Assembly (NCBI GenBank): GCA_016704435.1
Contig: JADJAB010000009.1
Location: 114,071-178,070 of the forward strand
Length of the DNA: 64,000 bases
From: Rhodobacter sp.
GTDB taxonomy: Bacteria > Pseudomonadota > Alphaproteobacteria > Rhodobacterales > Rhodobacteraceae
Direction of reading: 5' to 3'
This document shows, in pieces, positions 1 to 8,123 of this stretch. A program made the position numbers and the translations under genes. Each line of letters begins with the position of its first letter. Position 1 is the first letter of the stretch. The notes under the pieces are model-generated. The model made no database searches, had not been told where the DNA came from, and saw only the letters and a program-made list of their open reading frames with translations.

Positions 1-1149
1 GCGATGACGGCGATGGCGATGTCGTGCCGGCCCGATCTGATCATCTTTGATGAGCCGACCACCGCCCTTGACGTGACGACCCAGATCGAGGTGCTGGCCG
101 CGATCCGGGCGATCGTGCGCGACCATCAGACAGCGGCGATCTACATCACCCATGACCTTGCGGTGGTGGCGCAGATGGCCGACCGGATCAAGGTTCTGCT
201 GCGCGGCGAAGAGGTTGAAGAGGCCGATACCCGCCAGATGCTTGCCGCCCCGCGCGAGGATTACACCAGATCGCTTTGGGCGGTGCGTGATTTCCGGCGT
301 GACCCGCTGCCCGAGGTGCCGCAGGGGGACACGCCGCTTCTGACGATCAGGGGCGTCAGCGCGTCCTATGGGGCTGTGCCGGTGCTGGACGACATCGACC
401 TTTCCATCCACCGCGGCCGCACGGTGGCGGTGGTGGGCGAAAGCGGCTCGGGCAAGTCGACGACGGCGCGCGTCATCATGGGGTTGCTGCCGCCCGGCAA
501 GGGCCGCATCGAATTCGACGGCACCGCACTTGCGCCCACCAGCCGCGCCCGTCCGCGCAGCCTTCAACGGCGGATGCAGATGATCCATCAGTCGGCGGAC
601 ACCGCGCTGAACCCGCGCCACCGCATCCGCGAGGTGATCGGCAGGCCGCTGGAGTTCTTCTGCGGCCTGCGCGGCCGCGCCAAGGAGGACCGCATCCGTG
701 AGCTGCTGAGCCAGATCGAACTGGAGCCGGACCAGTTCATCGACCGCCTGCCGAGCGAGCTTTCCGGCGGTCAGAAGCAGCGCGTCTGCATCGCCCGCGC
801 GCTGGCGGCGGAACCGGACTTCATCATCTGCGACGAGGTGACATCGGCGCTGGACCAGCTTGTCGCCGAGGGAATCCTGCGGCTTCTCGACCGGCTTCAG
901 CGCGAGATGGGTCTGACCTATCTGTTCATCACCCATGACCTGGCGACCGTCCGCTCCATCGCCGACGAGGTGGTGGTGATGCTGCGTGGCAAGATCGTCG
1001 AGCAGGGTCCAAAGGACGAAATCTTCGCGCCGCCGCATCACGATTACACCGCCCTTTTGTTGTCGTCGGTGCCCGAGATGGACCCCGACTGGCTGGACCG
1101 GCGGCTGGCCGAACGCGGTGGCGCCATCGACCTTGGCGCCGGCAATTGA
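1..1149 (+). CDS. Peptide-type ABC importer, fused dual ATPase (5' partial)
   Basis: This is the 3' part of an oligopeptide/dipeptide-type ABC importer ATPase carrying two nucleotide-binding domains in one chain, like a DppD-DppF fusion. The window opens inside domain one, so its Walker A lies upstream; its Walker B (LIIFDEPTTALD) and H-loop (ITHDLA) are visible. Domain two is complete: Walker A GESGSGKST near visible residue 147, signature LSGGQKQR near 254, then DEVTSALD (Val replaces the usual Pro) and ITHDLA. It would energise uptake of the ligand bound by the exported protein encoded at 1320. The permeases presumably lie upstream, outside the window. The substrate cannot be read from the sequence. 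Confidence 0.9.
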   Translation, partial: AMTAMAMSCRPDLIIFDEPTTALDVTTQIEVLAAIRAIVRDHQTAAIYITHDLAVVAQMADRIKVLLRGEEVEEADTRQMLAAPREDYTRSLWAVRDFRRDPLPEVPQGDTPLLTIRGVSASYGAVPVLDDIDLSIHRGRTVAVVGESGSGKSTTARVIMGLLPPGKGRIEFDGTALAPTSRARPRSLQRRMQMIHQSADTALNPRHRIREVIGRPLEFFCGLRGRAKEDRIRELLSQIELEPDQFIDRLPSELSGGQKQRVCIARALAAEPDFIICDEVTSALDQLVAEGILRLLDRLQREMGLTYLFITHDLATVRSIADEVVVMLRGKIVEQGPKDEIFAPPHHDYTALLLSSVPEMDPDWLDRRLAERGGAIDLGAGN

Positions 1150-1151
1150 AA

Positions 1152-1176
1152 GGGCACCGCAGGTGCCTCGGTTTTC
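1152..1176 (+). terminator. Hairpin terminator after the ABC ATPase
   Basis: A perfect 6-bp stem GGCACC/GGTGCC with a GCA loop begins 4 bases after the ATPase stop and is followed by TCGGTTTT. The position and T-tract fit a weak intrinsic terminator or attenuator that lowers read-through into the binding-protein gene. Confidence 0.5.
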
Positions 1177-1319
1177 CTGACGGGTCCCGCAAGAAAATGC
1201 GAATAGCCGGGGCGAGACGGCGGCTCCTAGACTGTTGCACGGGACAAGACGGGGAACACGCAGGAAAGCGCGACGGGCATCACGCATGCGCGCGCTTTGG
1301 TATCAATGGGGAGGAAACG

Positions 1320-2876
1320 ATGACTTTCACGACCAATAGAAGATCACTGTTGCTTGGCGTCGGCGCGGTTGGCGCGGCGGCATCGCTTGGGCTTTGGGGC
1401 AGACCGGCCCTGGCGCAAAGCGCGCCGTCCAAGGGCGGCACCTGCCGCATCGCAATCGCCGATTTCAACTCGGCCGAGACGCTTGACCCGCAGGTCAACG
1501 AGTCGCGGTTCATGACGGTCCTGCAATATCAGCTGCGCAACAGCCTGGTCGAGCTTGGGCCGGGCGGCGTGCTGGTGCCGGAACTGGCGACCGAATGGAA
1601 CGGCAACGACGATTCCACGATCTGGACCTTCAAGCTGCGCGAAGGCGTGGAGTTCCACAACGGCAAGACCCTGACCGCCGACGACGTGGTCTGGTCGCTG
1701 AACCTGCATCGCGGCGAGGCCTCGATCTCGATGGTCAAGTCGCTGATGGAACAGGTGATCGACGTGAAGGCGACCGCGCCCCTTGAGGTGACGGTGACAC
1801 TGGCAGGACCGAATGCCGGCTTCCCGGCGCTGATGTCGCTGTTCAACGTGCTGATCGTGCAGGCGGAAGACGCCAACCTCGACGCCGGCATCGGCACCGG
1901 CGGCTATGTGCTGGAGCATTACGAGCCCGGCGTCGGAAGCAAGGTGACCCGCCACCCGAACTACTGGAAAGAAGGCCGCGCCCATTTCGATGCAGTCGAA
2001 CTGCTGGCAATCGCCGACGTGAACGCCCGCACCACAGCACTTCAGACCGGTCAGATCGACGCGATGAACGCCGTCGATTCGACGACGGCCGACCTCCTTA
2101 AGGCGATGCCGAACATCTCGCTGCTGCAGACGCAGGGCAAGGTGCACTACGCCTTCTCGATGAACTGCGCTGAGGCGCCGTTCACCGATCCCGATGTGCG
2201 CATGGCGATGAAACTGGCCATCGACCGGCAGGAGATGCTCGACAAGATCCTGAACGGCTACGGATCCATCGCCAACGATCAGCCGATCTCGTCGGCCTAT
2301 CTCTATCACAACACCGAACTGGAACAGCATGTCTACGACCCCGACAAGGCGCGGGCGCTGTTCAAGAAGGCGGGGATGGAGGGGGCCACCGTGCCGCTGC
2401 ACGTTGCGGATTCTCCCTTCACCGGCGCCACCAACATGGCCCAGCTTTATGCCGCGCAGGCCGAGAAGGCGGGGATCACCATCGAGGTCAAGCGCGAGCC
2501 GGAAGATGGCTACTGGTCGAACATCTGGGGCAAAAAGCCGATGTTCGCGACCCGGTGGTCGGGCCGTGCCACCGAAGACCTGATGCTGTCGCTGGCCTAT
2601 TCGAAGGAAAGCATCGGCGACTGGAACGAGTCCAGCTGGGACAATGCGGCGTTCAACACCGCCCTGGTCGCCGCACGCGGCGAAAAGGACGAGGCCAAGC
2701 GCAAGGCGCTGTACTGGGAATGCCAGTCGCTGATCAGCACCGACGGCGGCATGGTCGCCCCGATCTGGGCCGATTTCCTGAACGCCACCTCCGACAAGGT
2801 GATGCATGACGAGATCGCCAACGACTGGGATCTCGACGGTGGCCGCTGCTCGGAACGCTGGTGGTTCTCCGCCTGA
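1320..2876 (+). CDS. ABC transporter substrate-binding protein, family 5, Tat-exported
   Basis: Periplasmic solute-binding protein of the SBP_bac_5 (peptide/opine/nickel) family, 518 aa, the usual length. The ATG at 1320 is chosen because GAGGA lies just upstream and it yields a twin-arginine signal (TNRRSLLLG, then a hydrophobic stretch ending RPALA, cleavage near residue 31). Family features follow: PELATEW, the FKLREGVEFHNGKTLTADDV block, and a C-terminal WADFLNA region. It would capture a peptide or related ligand for the ATPase encoded upstream. The nearby oxidase and aminotransferase genes suggest an amino-acid-like substrate, but that is inference. Confidence 0.9.
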   Translation: MTFTTNRRSLLLGVGAVGAAASLGLWGRPALAQSAPSKGGTCRIAIADFNSAETLDPQVNESRFMTVLQYQLRNSLVELGPGGVLVPELATEWNGNDDSTIWTFKLREGVEFHNGKTLTADDVVWSLNLHRGEASISMVKSLMEQVIDVKATAPLEVTVTLAGPNAGFPALMSLFNVLIVQAEDANLDAGIGTGGYVLEHYEPGVGSKVTRHPNYWKEGRAHFDAVELLAIADVNARTTALQTGQIDAMNAVDSTTADLLKAMPNISLLQTQGKVHYAFSMNCAEAPFTDPDVRMAMKLAIDRQEMLDKILNGYGSIANDQPISSAYLYHNTELEQHVYDPDKARALFKKAGMEGATVPLHVADSPFTGATNMAQLYAAQAEKAGITIEVKREPEDGYWSNIWGKKPMFATRWSGRATEDLMLSLAYSKESIGDWNESSWDNAAFNTALVAARGEKDEAKRKALYWECQSLISTDGGMVAPIWADFLNATSDKVMHDEIANDWDLDGGRCSERWWFSA

Positions 2877-2931
2877 CCCGGAAAATACCCGGCGTGCGTG
2901 ATTGCGCGCGCCGGGCCCGTCGCGAGGCGCC

Positions 2932-4321
2932 ATGAACGACCTGCCAACCCCTTCCCGCGTGGCCGCGGCCATCGAAGCGCTGGCCCGGCTTTTCGGGGAT
3001 CGGCTGCTGACCTCGCGTCCCGCGCGCGAACAGCACGGGTCCGGCGAAAGCTGGCTGCCCGCCACCATGCCCGATGCGGTGGTCATGGCGCAGACAACCG
3101 AAGAAGTGGCCGCGGTGCTGCGCATTTGCAGCCAGCATTCGGTGCCGGTCATTCCCTTCGGTGCCGGATCGTCGATCGAAGGTCAGATCCACGCGCCGCA
3201 TGGTGGCATCAGCCTTGATCTTTCAGCGATGAACCGCATCCTCTCGGTCGCCGCCGACGATATGGATTGCACCGTGCAATGCGGCGTGACCCGGCAGCAG
3301 CTGAACGAGGATCTGCGGGCGACCGGGCTGTTCTTCCCGGTCGATCTTGGCGCTTATGCGACGCTTGGCGGCATGGCCGCTACTCGGGCCTCGGGCACGA
3401 CGACGGTGCGCTACGGCTCGATGCGCGAGCTGGTGCTGGGTCTGACGGTTGTGCTGCCAGACGGCCAGACGATCCGGACCGGCGGCCGCGCCCGGAAATC
3501 ATCCGCCGGCTACGACCTTACCCATCTGTTCATCGGGTCCGAGGGCACGCTTGGCGTCATCACCGAACTGACGCTGCGGCTTTTCGGTCAGCCCGCCGCG
3601 CGGCAATCGCTGATGTGCAGCTTTCCCGATCTGGAGGCGGCGACGCAGACGGTGGTTGCGGCCTTGCAATGCGGGCTGGGGCTGAACCGGATCGAACTGG
3701 CCGATGCGTTGCAGATGACGGCGATCAACCGCTATTCGAAGACCGACCTGCCGGAAAGCCCGACCCTGTGGGTCGAGGTCACCGGCTCCGACGTCGCGGT
3801 GCCGCACGACCTTGGGCTGTTCGAGGACCTTGCGCGCGACGGTGGCGCCATCCGGATCGAGCGGGCAGAAGATACCGATGCTGCGAACCGCATCTGGCGC
3901 ATCCGCCATGACGCGCTTTCGCCGCCCGCGCGCTGAGGCCGGGGATCAGGGGATATCGACCGATGTCTGCGTTCCGGTCTCGCGCCTGCCAGAATGCATC
4001 CGCGAGATTCAGGCGGTGATCGCCGGAACCGGGATACAGGCGCCGCTGATCGGCCATGTCGGCGACGGCAACTTCCATCTTGTCTTGCTGTTCGATCCGG
4101 CCGATCCCGAAGAAACCGCCAAGGCAAAGCGGATCAACAGCACCCTCGTGGCGCTGGCCCAGTCAATGGGCGGAACCTGCACCGGCGAGCATGGCGTAGG
4201 ACTTAGCAAGAAGGACTACATGGAAGCCGAGCATGGCCCGGCACTTGACCTGATGCGGCGGATCAAGCGCGCCATTGACCCGGACTGCATCATGAACCCA
4301 GGCAAGATATTCGATCTCTGA
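2932..4321 (+). pseudogene. GlcD-like FAD-linked oxidase, broken by one frameshift
   Basis: FAD-binding (PCMH/VAO fold) 2-hydroxyacid dehydrogenase of the GlcD / D-lactate dehydrogenase family. The N-terminal part (MNDLPTPSRV onward) carries the FAD-binding block PFGAGSSIEGQ, GGMAATRASGTTTVRYG and GSEGTLGVITE. The frame then stops at 3934-3936 after WRIRHDALSPPAR, and the C-terminal FAD-oxidase domain (GISTDVCVPVSRLPE, IGHVGDGNFH, GEHGVGLSKKDY, MNPGKIFDL) continues in the next frame. Adding one base in the TTT run at 3917-3919 restores RHDALFAARALRPG and one protein of about 463 aa, normal for the family. This is either a recent null mutation or a sequencing error. It probably belongs to the upstream ABC operon. 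Confidence 0.82.
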
Positions 4322-4340
4322 CCCCGAAAGGCCCGCGACC

Positions 4341-5456
4341 ATGGACGGCATCGCTTCGACTGCCCCCCTTATCCGCGACGAAATCGCAGCATTGCCGGAC
4401 TACAACGCCGGTCTGGCGCTGGACCGGTTCCGCGCGATCTACGGGCTGGAGTGCAGGGCCAAGCTCGACAGCAACGAAAACCCGCTTGGCCCGTCGCCGG
4501 ATGCCATCGCTGCGATCCGCGAAGCGGCGGCCTCGGTCGCGCGCTACCCCGATGCGGCCAATATGGCGCTGCGCACCGCGATTGCCGAGGCGACCGGCAC
4601 CACCGCCGAGACCGTCATCATCGGCAACGGCTCCGAAGACCTGATCGGCGCGATCTTCCGGGCCGTGCTCCGGCCTGGAGACCGGGTTGTCACGCTTTGT
4701 CCCAGTTTCGGCCTGCACGAATTCGGCGCGCTGGCCTGCGGGGCGATGGTGGAGAAAACCCCGTTCCGGGCCGATTGGTCATTTCCGCTTGATGAGTTGA
4801 AGAACGCACTATCCGTCCCGGCGCGCCTTCTGATCTTTTCCTCGCCCAGCAATCCTGCCGGCCCCGCCGTATCCGAAGTCGAATTCCGGGCGCTGCTGTC
4901 CGCAACCCCGGCCGAAACTCTTGTCGTCTTTGACGAGGCCTATCTGGAATATGTGGAAGATGCGGCCCGCTTCGACGCCCTGCGCGTGCTAGCGGATGCC
5001 GCACAGCCCTGGATCGTGCTGCGCACGTTCTCGAAGGCCTATGGCCTGGCCGGCGTCCGGGTCGGATACGGACTTGCCTCTGCCGCCGCATTGGTCCGGG
5101 CGATGATGAAGACGCGCAACCCCTTCGGCGTGAACGCACTTGCCGGAGTGGCGGCTCTGGCGGCTTTCGCGGATCGCGCGCACCTTCGCAAGGTGACCGA
5201 TCTGGCCAGGTCCGAGCGGGTAAGGGTTGCCGCGGCCTTGGCGGCGAAGGGCTACAGCGTCGCCCCCAGCCAGACGAACTTCTTTTTCTTCGACACCGGC
5301 GGGCCGGCTGCTCATGTTGCCGAAGCCCTGCGGCACAAGGGAATCCTGATCAAGGCCTGGCAGGAAGATCCGTACTGCAACTGGGCGCGGGTCACGATGG
5401 GCAGCCAAGGGGAAAATGACGCATTCCTTGACGCGCTGCCAGTGCGGGGGACCTGA
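4341..5456 (+). CDS. HisC-like PLP aminotransferase (fold type I, class I/II)
   Basis: 371-aa aminotransferase resembling histidinol-phosphate aminotransferase. Visible: LDSNENPLGPSP near the N-terminus, the phosphate-binding stretch IGNGSEDLI, SSPSNPAGP, FDEAYLEY (Asp that pairs with the PLP ring nitrogen), the Schiff-base Lys 232 in TFSKAYGLAGVRVGY, and Arg in NWARVTMG near the C-terminus. It starts 19 bases after the oxidase gene. The setting (importer plus 2-hydroxyacid-type oxidase) suggests a catabolic or modified-amino-acid role rather than the housekeeping HisC step; hisG, hisZ and hisS lie 56 kb away in the window. Substrate unknown. Confidence 0.85.
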   Translation: MDGIASTAPLIRDEIAALPDYNAGLALDRFRAIYGLECRAKLDSNENPLGPSPDAIAAIREAAASVARYPDAANMALRTAIAEATGTTAETVIIGNGSEDLIGAIFRAVLRPGDRVVTLCPSFGLHEFGALACGAMVEKTPFRADWSFPLDELKNALSVPARLLIFSSPSNPAGPAVSEVEFRALLSATPAETLVVFDEAYLEYVEDAARFDALRVLADAAQPWIVLRTFSKAYGLAGVRVGYGLASAAALVRAMMKTRNPFGVNALAGVAALAAFADRAHLRKVTDLARSERVRVAAALAAKGYSVAPSQTNFFFFDTGGPAAHVAEALRHKGILIKAWQEDPYCNWARVTMGSQGENDAFLDALPVRGT

Positions 5457-5498
5457 CTGCGCCGCCGCCTTGTCCCGGCGGCATCGGTTCTCGCGCTT

Positions 5499-6416
5499 TC
5501 AGATCGGCAGAAGCACCTGTTCCAGTGCCCTCTTCGAAACCTCGTACACCGATTCATAAGTGTGCGTGGTGATGGTTTCGGAACTGGCCAGCAGTCCGAC
5601 GCAGAGGTTGGGGAAACTGCCGACGAGAGGCCTGATGGCGAACTCGGTCCCGTCCATCGCCACCGAATGGCGGGTCGGCATCGCCAGGATCGAATAGCCG
5701 AGGCCGTGCGACACCATTACCCGGACGACCTCGGGAGACGTCGTGCGATGCGAGATCTTCGGGCTGATCTTCGCCTTGTCGAACAGCGACATGTAGTATT
5801 CCCGGCTTTTCGGCAGGTCGAGGAAGATCATCCGATCCTCGGCCAGTTCGGTCAGGTCGATGCGGTCCAGCCCTGCGAGACGGTGGTCGTTCGGCAGAAT
5901 GCAATAAGGGGCGACTTCACCCAGGGGCGTGAAGACCAGGTCGCGGCCGATGCTCAGTTCGTAGGTGAAGGCCATCTGGATGATGCCCTCGCGCAATGAG
6001 TCGAGCATCTGTGCCTGGTGGCCTTCGGTGAAAGACAGCCGTGACTCCGGGTGCTTTTGCGAGAACGCGTTGGACAACAGCGGAATGATCACCGGAGCGA
6101 GAGTGACGAAACAGCCGGCGTGAACCACGCTGGAGATCGTCTTGCCCAGGCCCTGGGCCTGGCTTTCCAGCGCTTCTGCCTGTTCGAAGAACGACTTGGC
6201 CGCGGCAAAGAATTTCTTGCCATCCTCGGTCATCAGCAGGCCATGTGAATGGTGCCGGACGAACATCTGGATGTTGTATTGCTCTTCGAGTTGGCTGATG
6301 GCGGCGGAAATCGACGGCGCGGAAATGCTGACGTCGAAAGCCGCCTGGTTCACGCTTCCGGCCCGCGCGGCGGCGAGAAAATAGCGTATCTGACGCAATG
6401 TGAAACGCGGTTCCAT
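5499..6416 (-). CDS. LysR-type transcriptional regulator
   Basis: 305-aa LysR-family regulator: N-terminal winged helix-turn-helix (FTLRQIRYFLAAARAGSVNQAAFDVSISAPSISAAI region, residues about 5-65) followed by a periplasmic-binding-like effector domain (from about residue 92). It is convergent with the aminotransferase gene, with 42 bases between the two stops. It may control the upstream import/catabolic genes, although LysR regulators usually sit divergent to their target; upstream of its start there is only the IS110 remnant. Effector unknown. Confidence 0.9.
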   Translation of the reverse strand: MEPRFTLRQIRYFLAAARAGSVNQAAFDVSISAPSISAAISQLEEQYNIQMFVRHHSHGLLMTEDGKKFFAAAKSFFEQAEALESQAQGLGKTISSVVHAGCFVTLAPVIIPLLSNAFSQKHPESRLSFTEGHQAQMLDSLREGIIQMAFTYELSIGRDLVFTPLGEVAPYCILPNDHRLAGLDRIDLTELAEDRMIFLDLPKSREYYMSLFDKAKISPKISHRTTSPEVVRVMVSHGLGYSILAMPTRHSVAMDGTEFAIRPLVGSFPNLCVGLLASSETITTHTYESVYEVSKRALEQVLLPI

Positions 6417-6604
6417 TTCAGATATTCCTACTCCCGGCGTTCAAGACGGACTACCCAGCCATACGCAGGTTGTTCACACGCGACAATGCTCGTTCACGCG
6501 GTTTGACGCGCCTTTGTTGGTGATGGCGCCGATGCCCCCTCCCGACGGCATCGGAATGCGCCGGGGTGATGCGTGCAAGGCCGTCACGGAAGGAGAAAGC
6601 ATCC

Positions 6605-6990
6605 ATGTCCGAGGTTACCATCATCGCTACGGACCTGGCAAAGCACGTCTTCCTGTTTCACGGCGCGCCAAGGACGGATCAGTCGACTTTGGCAAGGGAC
6701 TTGCGCGGAGTCGGATGCTCGCGCACGTGGCACGGAAACTCGAATGCGTGGTCGCCATGGAGTCCTGCGCCACGGCGCACGGCTGGGGGCGCGAGTTTGA
6801 GACGCCGGGACACGACGTGCGGTTGATCCCCCTGGTCCGAGTGAAGCCGTTCGTCAAGAGCCAGGCGAACGATGTGGTCGTTGCCGAGGCGATTGTCGAG
6901 CTATTTGAACCGCACCGCCTCGATCGCGATCGGGTACTGCCCCTCGCGCCGGAAAGCCTCGTGCCGGCAGGCCAGAGGCCGACCATGCAC
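6605..6990 (+). pseudogene. IS110-family transposase remnant
   Basis: Decayed N-terminal half of an IS110 (DEDD-type) transposase. From the ATG at 6605 the frame reads MSEVTIIATDLAKHVFLFHG, a near-canonical IS110 start with its first catalytic Asp. After a shift near 6665 another frame continues with LECVVAMESCATAHGWGREF and HDVRLIPLVRVKPFVKSQAND, matching the next conserved block including the catalytic Glu. The expected NDAADAEAI motif has become NDVVVAEAIVE, losing an Asp, and only a possible RPTM trace follows near 6972. The C-terminal half and its Ser motif are absent. This is inactive debris next to the respiratory island. Confidence 0.75.
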
Positions 6991-7115
6991 CATCAATCAG
7001 ATTGGACCGCTCGATGGGGGCACTTCACAACTGACCCGAAGAAGGGCCATCGGATGCATTGCTATCACACTGGCGGCCGGAGCAGTTTCCAAGTCAAAGC
7101 TCAGGCGGGATCTCC

Positions 7116-7164
7116 TTGATTTAGATCATGTCGGCGCAATAGTTTTCACTTATCATTCAACTGG
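7116..7164 (+). promoter_or_regulatory. FNR-type activator site and class II promoter
   Basis: TTGAT-TTAG-ATCAT at 7116-7129 matches the FNR/FnrL box TTGAT-N4-ATCAA at nine of ten defined positions. A TATCAT -10 element lies at 7151-7156, predicting a start near 7163-7164 and placing the box centre at about -41.5, the classical class II geometry. There is no good -35 sequence, as expected for an activated promoter. The leader to the first gene (7349) is about 185 bases. Inference: the island is switched on at low oxygen by an FnrL-type protein. Confidence 0.65.
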
Positions 7165-7348
7165 TGGCACGGTGTTCTGGGTGCTTCGGCTTCTATCATG
7201 GCATGCGCTCTCTTGCCTTCCTGATGATATATATGCCGGATATCCCTTTCGCCGAACCGCAGATGGAGAATCTGTTCGCGCCTGAATCGCGCGTTTTTTG
7301 TTGCGTGAGACGTGGCGATGCGGCTTTGTCACTCAAAGGGGATACCAG

Positions 7349-7525
7349 ATGGAAAAGACCGACACGACCGCGCCGGGCGCAACGCCGCCGATTGAGCAAG
7401 TCCCGGCCATGCAGCGCATTCTGGACAATCCGTTCCTGCTTCTATTCATCGGCGTCACCATGCCGACGGTGCTCTACATCATCTGGGGTGTGATGGAAGT
7501 CGCCTCCGTTCCGATCGCCAACTAA
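7349..7525 (+). CDS. Small single-span membrane protein, first gene of the respiratory island
   Basis: 58-aa protein with a Pro/Thr-rich N-terminus and one hydrophobic segment (about residues 28-50, FLLLFIGVTMPTVLYIIWGV). AAAGGGGA precedes the ATG at 7349. It lies 27 bases upstream of the CuA subunit gene. Comparable one-helix proteins (subunit IIa / CbaD type) accompany B-family heme-copper enzymes, so a structural subunit is likely. I do not recognise the sequence itself. Confidence 0.65.
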   Translation: MEKTDTTAPGATPPIEQVPAMQRILDNPFLLLFIGVTMPTVLYIIWGVMEVASVPIAN

Positions 7526-7552
7526 TCGCAAAGCAGCCTGAAAGGTCGCGCA

Positions 7553-8107
7553 ATGGCCATCAATCCTCCGAGTAACCGCCTCTGGTGGAAGGAACCTATC
7601 CACGGCATCGAACTGGCCTGGATCATCATCGCCTTCCTCTGGGGGGTGTTCATGTTCTTCTTCATGATCGCCTGGCACTTCATCGGCAATCAGAACCTGT
7701 CCTCCGAAACCTACCGCGTCAATCCCGACAAGTTCGTCGAACGGGTCGAGGAGTTCGCGACTGAATACCAGGTGCTGGACGAAACCGGCGCGCCCGTGGA
7801 CATTGCCGGCACCCCACTGGTCCGCCCACCGGCGGGGGGCGATGTCTACATGTTGGGGCGGCTTTGGGAATGGTGGCCGGCGCTTGAACTGAAGAAGGGT
7901 CAGAGCTACCGGTTCCACCTGTCTTCCGCTGACTGGCAGCACGGCTTTTCGCTGCAGCCCGTCAACATCAATATCTCGGTGCATCCGGGCTATGAGCACA
8001 TCTTGACGCTGACCCCGACCCAAACGGGCGATTTCGGCGTCGTCTGCAACGAATTCTGCGGCATCGGCCATCACACGATGACCGGCATCATCCGCGTCGT
8101 CGAGTGA
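7553..8107 (+). CDS. CuA-containing subunit II of a heme-copper oxidoreductase
   Basis: 184-aa membrane-anchored electron-entry subunit with one N-terminal helix (about residues 20-43) and a cupredoxin domain outside the membrane. The binuclear CuA ligands are complete: His130 (ADWQHGFSL), then Cys165, Cys169, His173 and Met176 in CNEFCGIGHHTM. It takes electrons from a c-type cytochrome or cupredoxin and passes them to subunit I, encoded 16 bases downstream. The single helix and short length resemble subunit II of ba3-type oxidases and of the CuA-containing NOR groups, unlike the cytochrome c subunit (NorC) of classical cNOR. Confidence 0.9.
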   Translation: MAINPPSNRLWWKEPIHGIELAWIIIAFLWGVFMFFFMIAWHFIGNQNLSSETYRVNPDKFVERVEEFATEYQVLDETGAPVDIAGTPLVRPPAGGDVYMLGRLWEWWPALELKKGQSYRFHLSSADWQHGFSLQPVNINISVHPGYEHILTLTPTQTGDFGVVCNEFCGIGHHTMTGIIRVVE

Positions 8108-8123
8108 GCAGGGGACCAGGGAC

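Noticed and set aside
1344..3152. A 600-residue minus-strand frame opposite the substrate-binding protein
   Set aside because: Antisense shadow; the plus-strand gene has a Tat signal and SBP family blocks.
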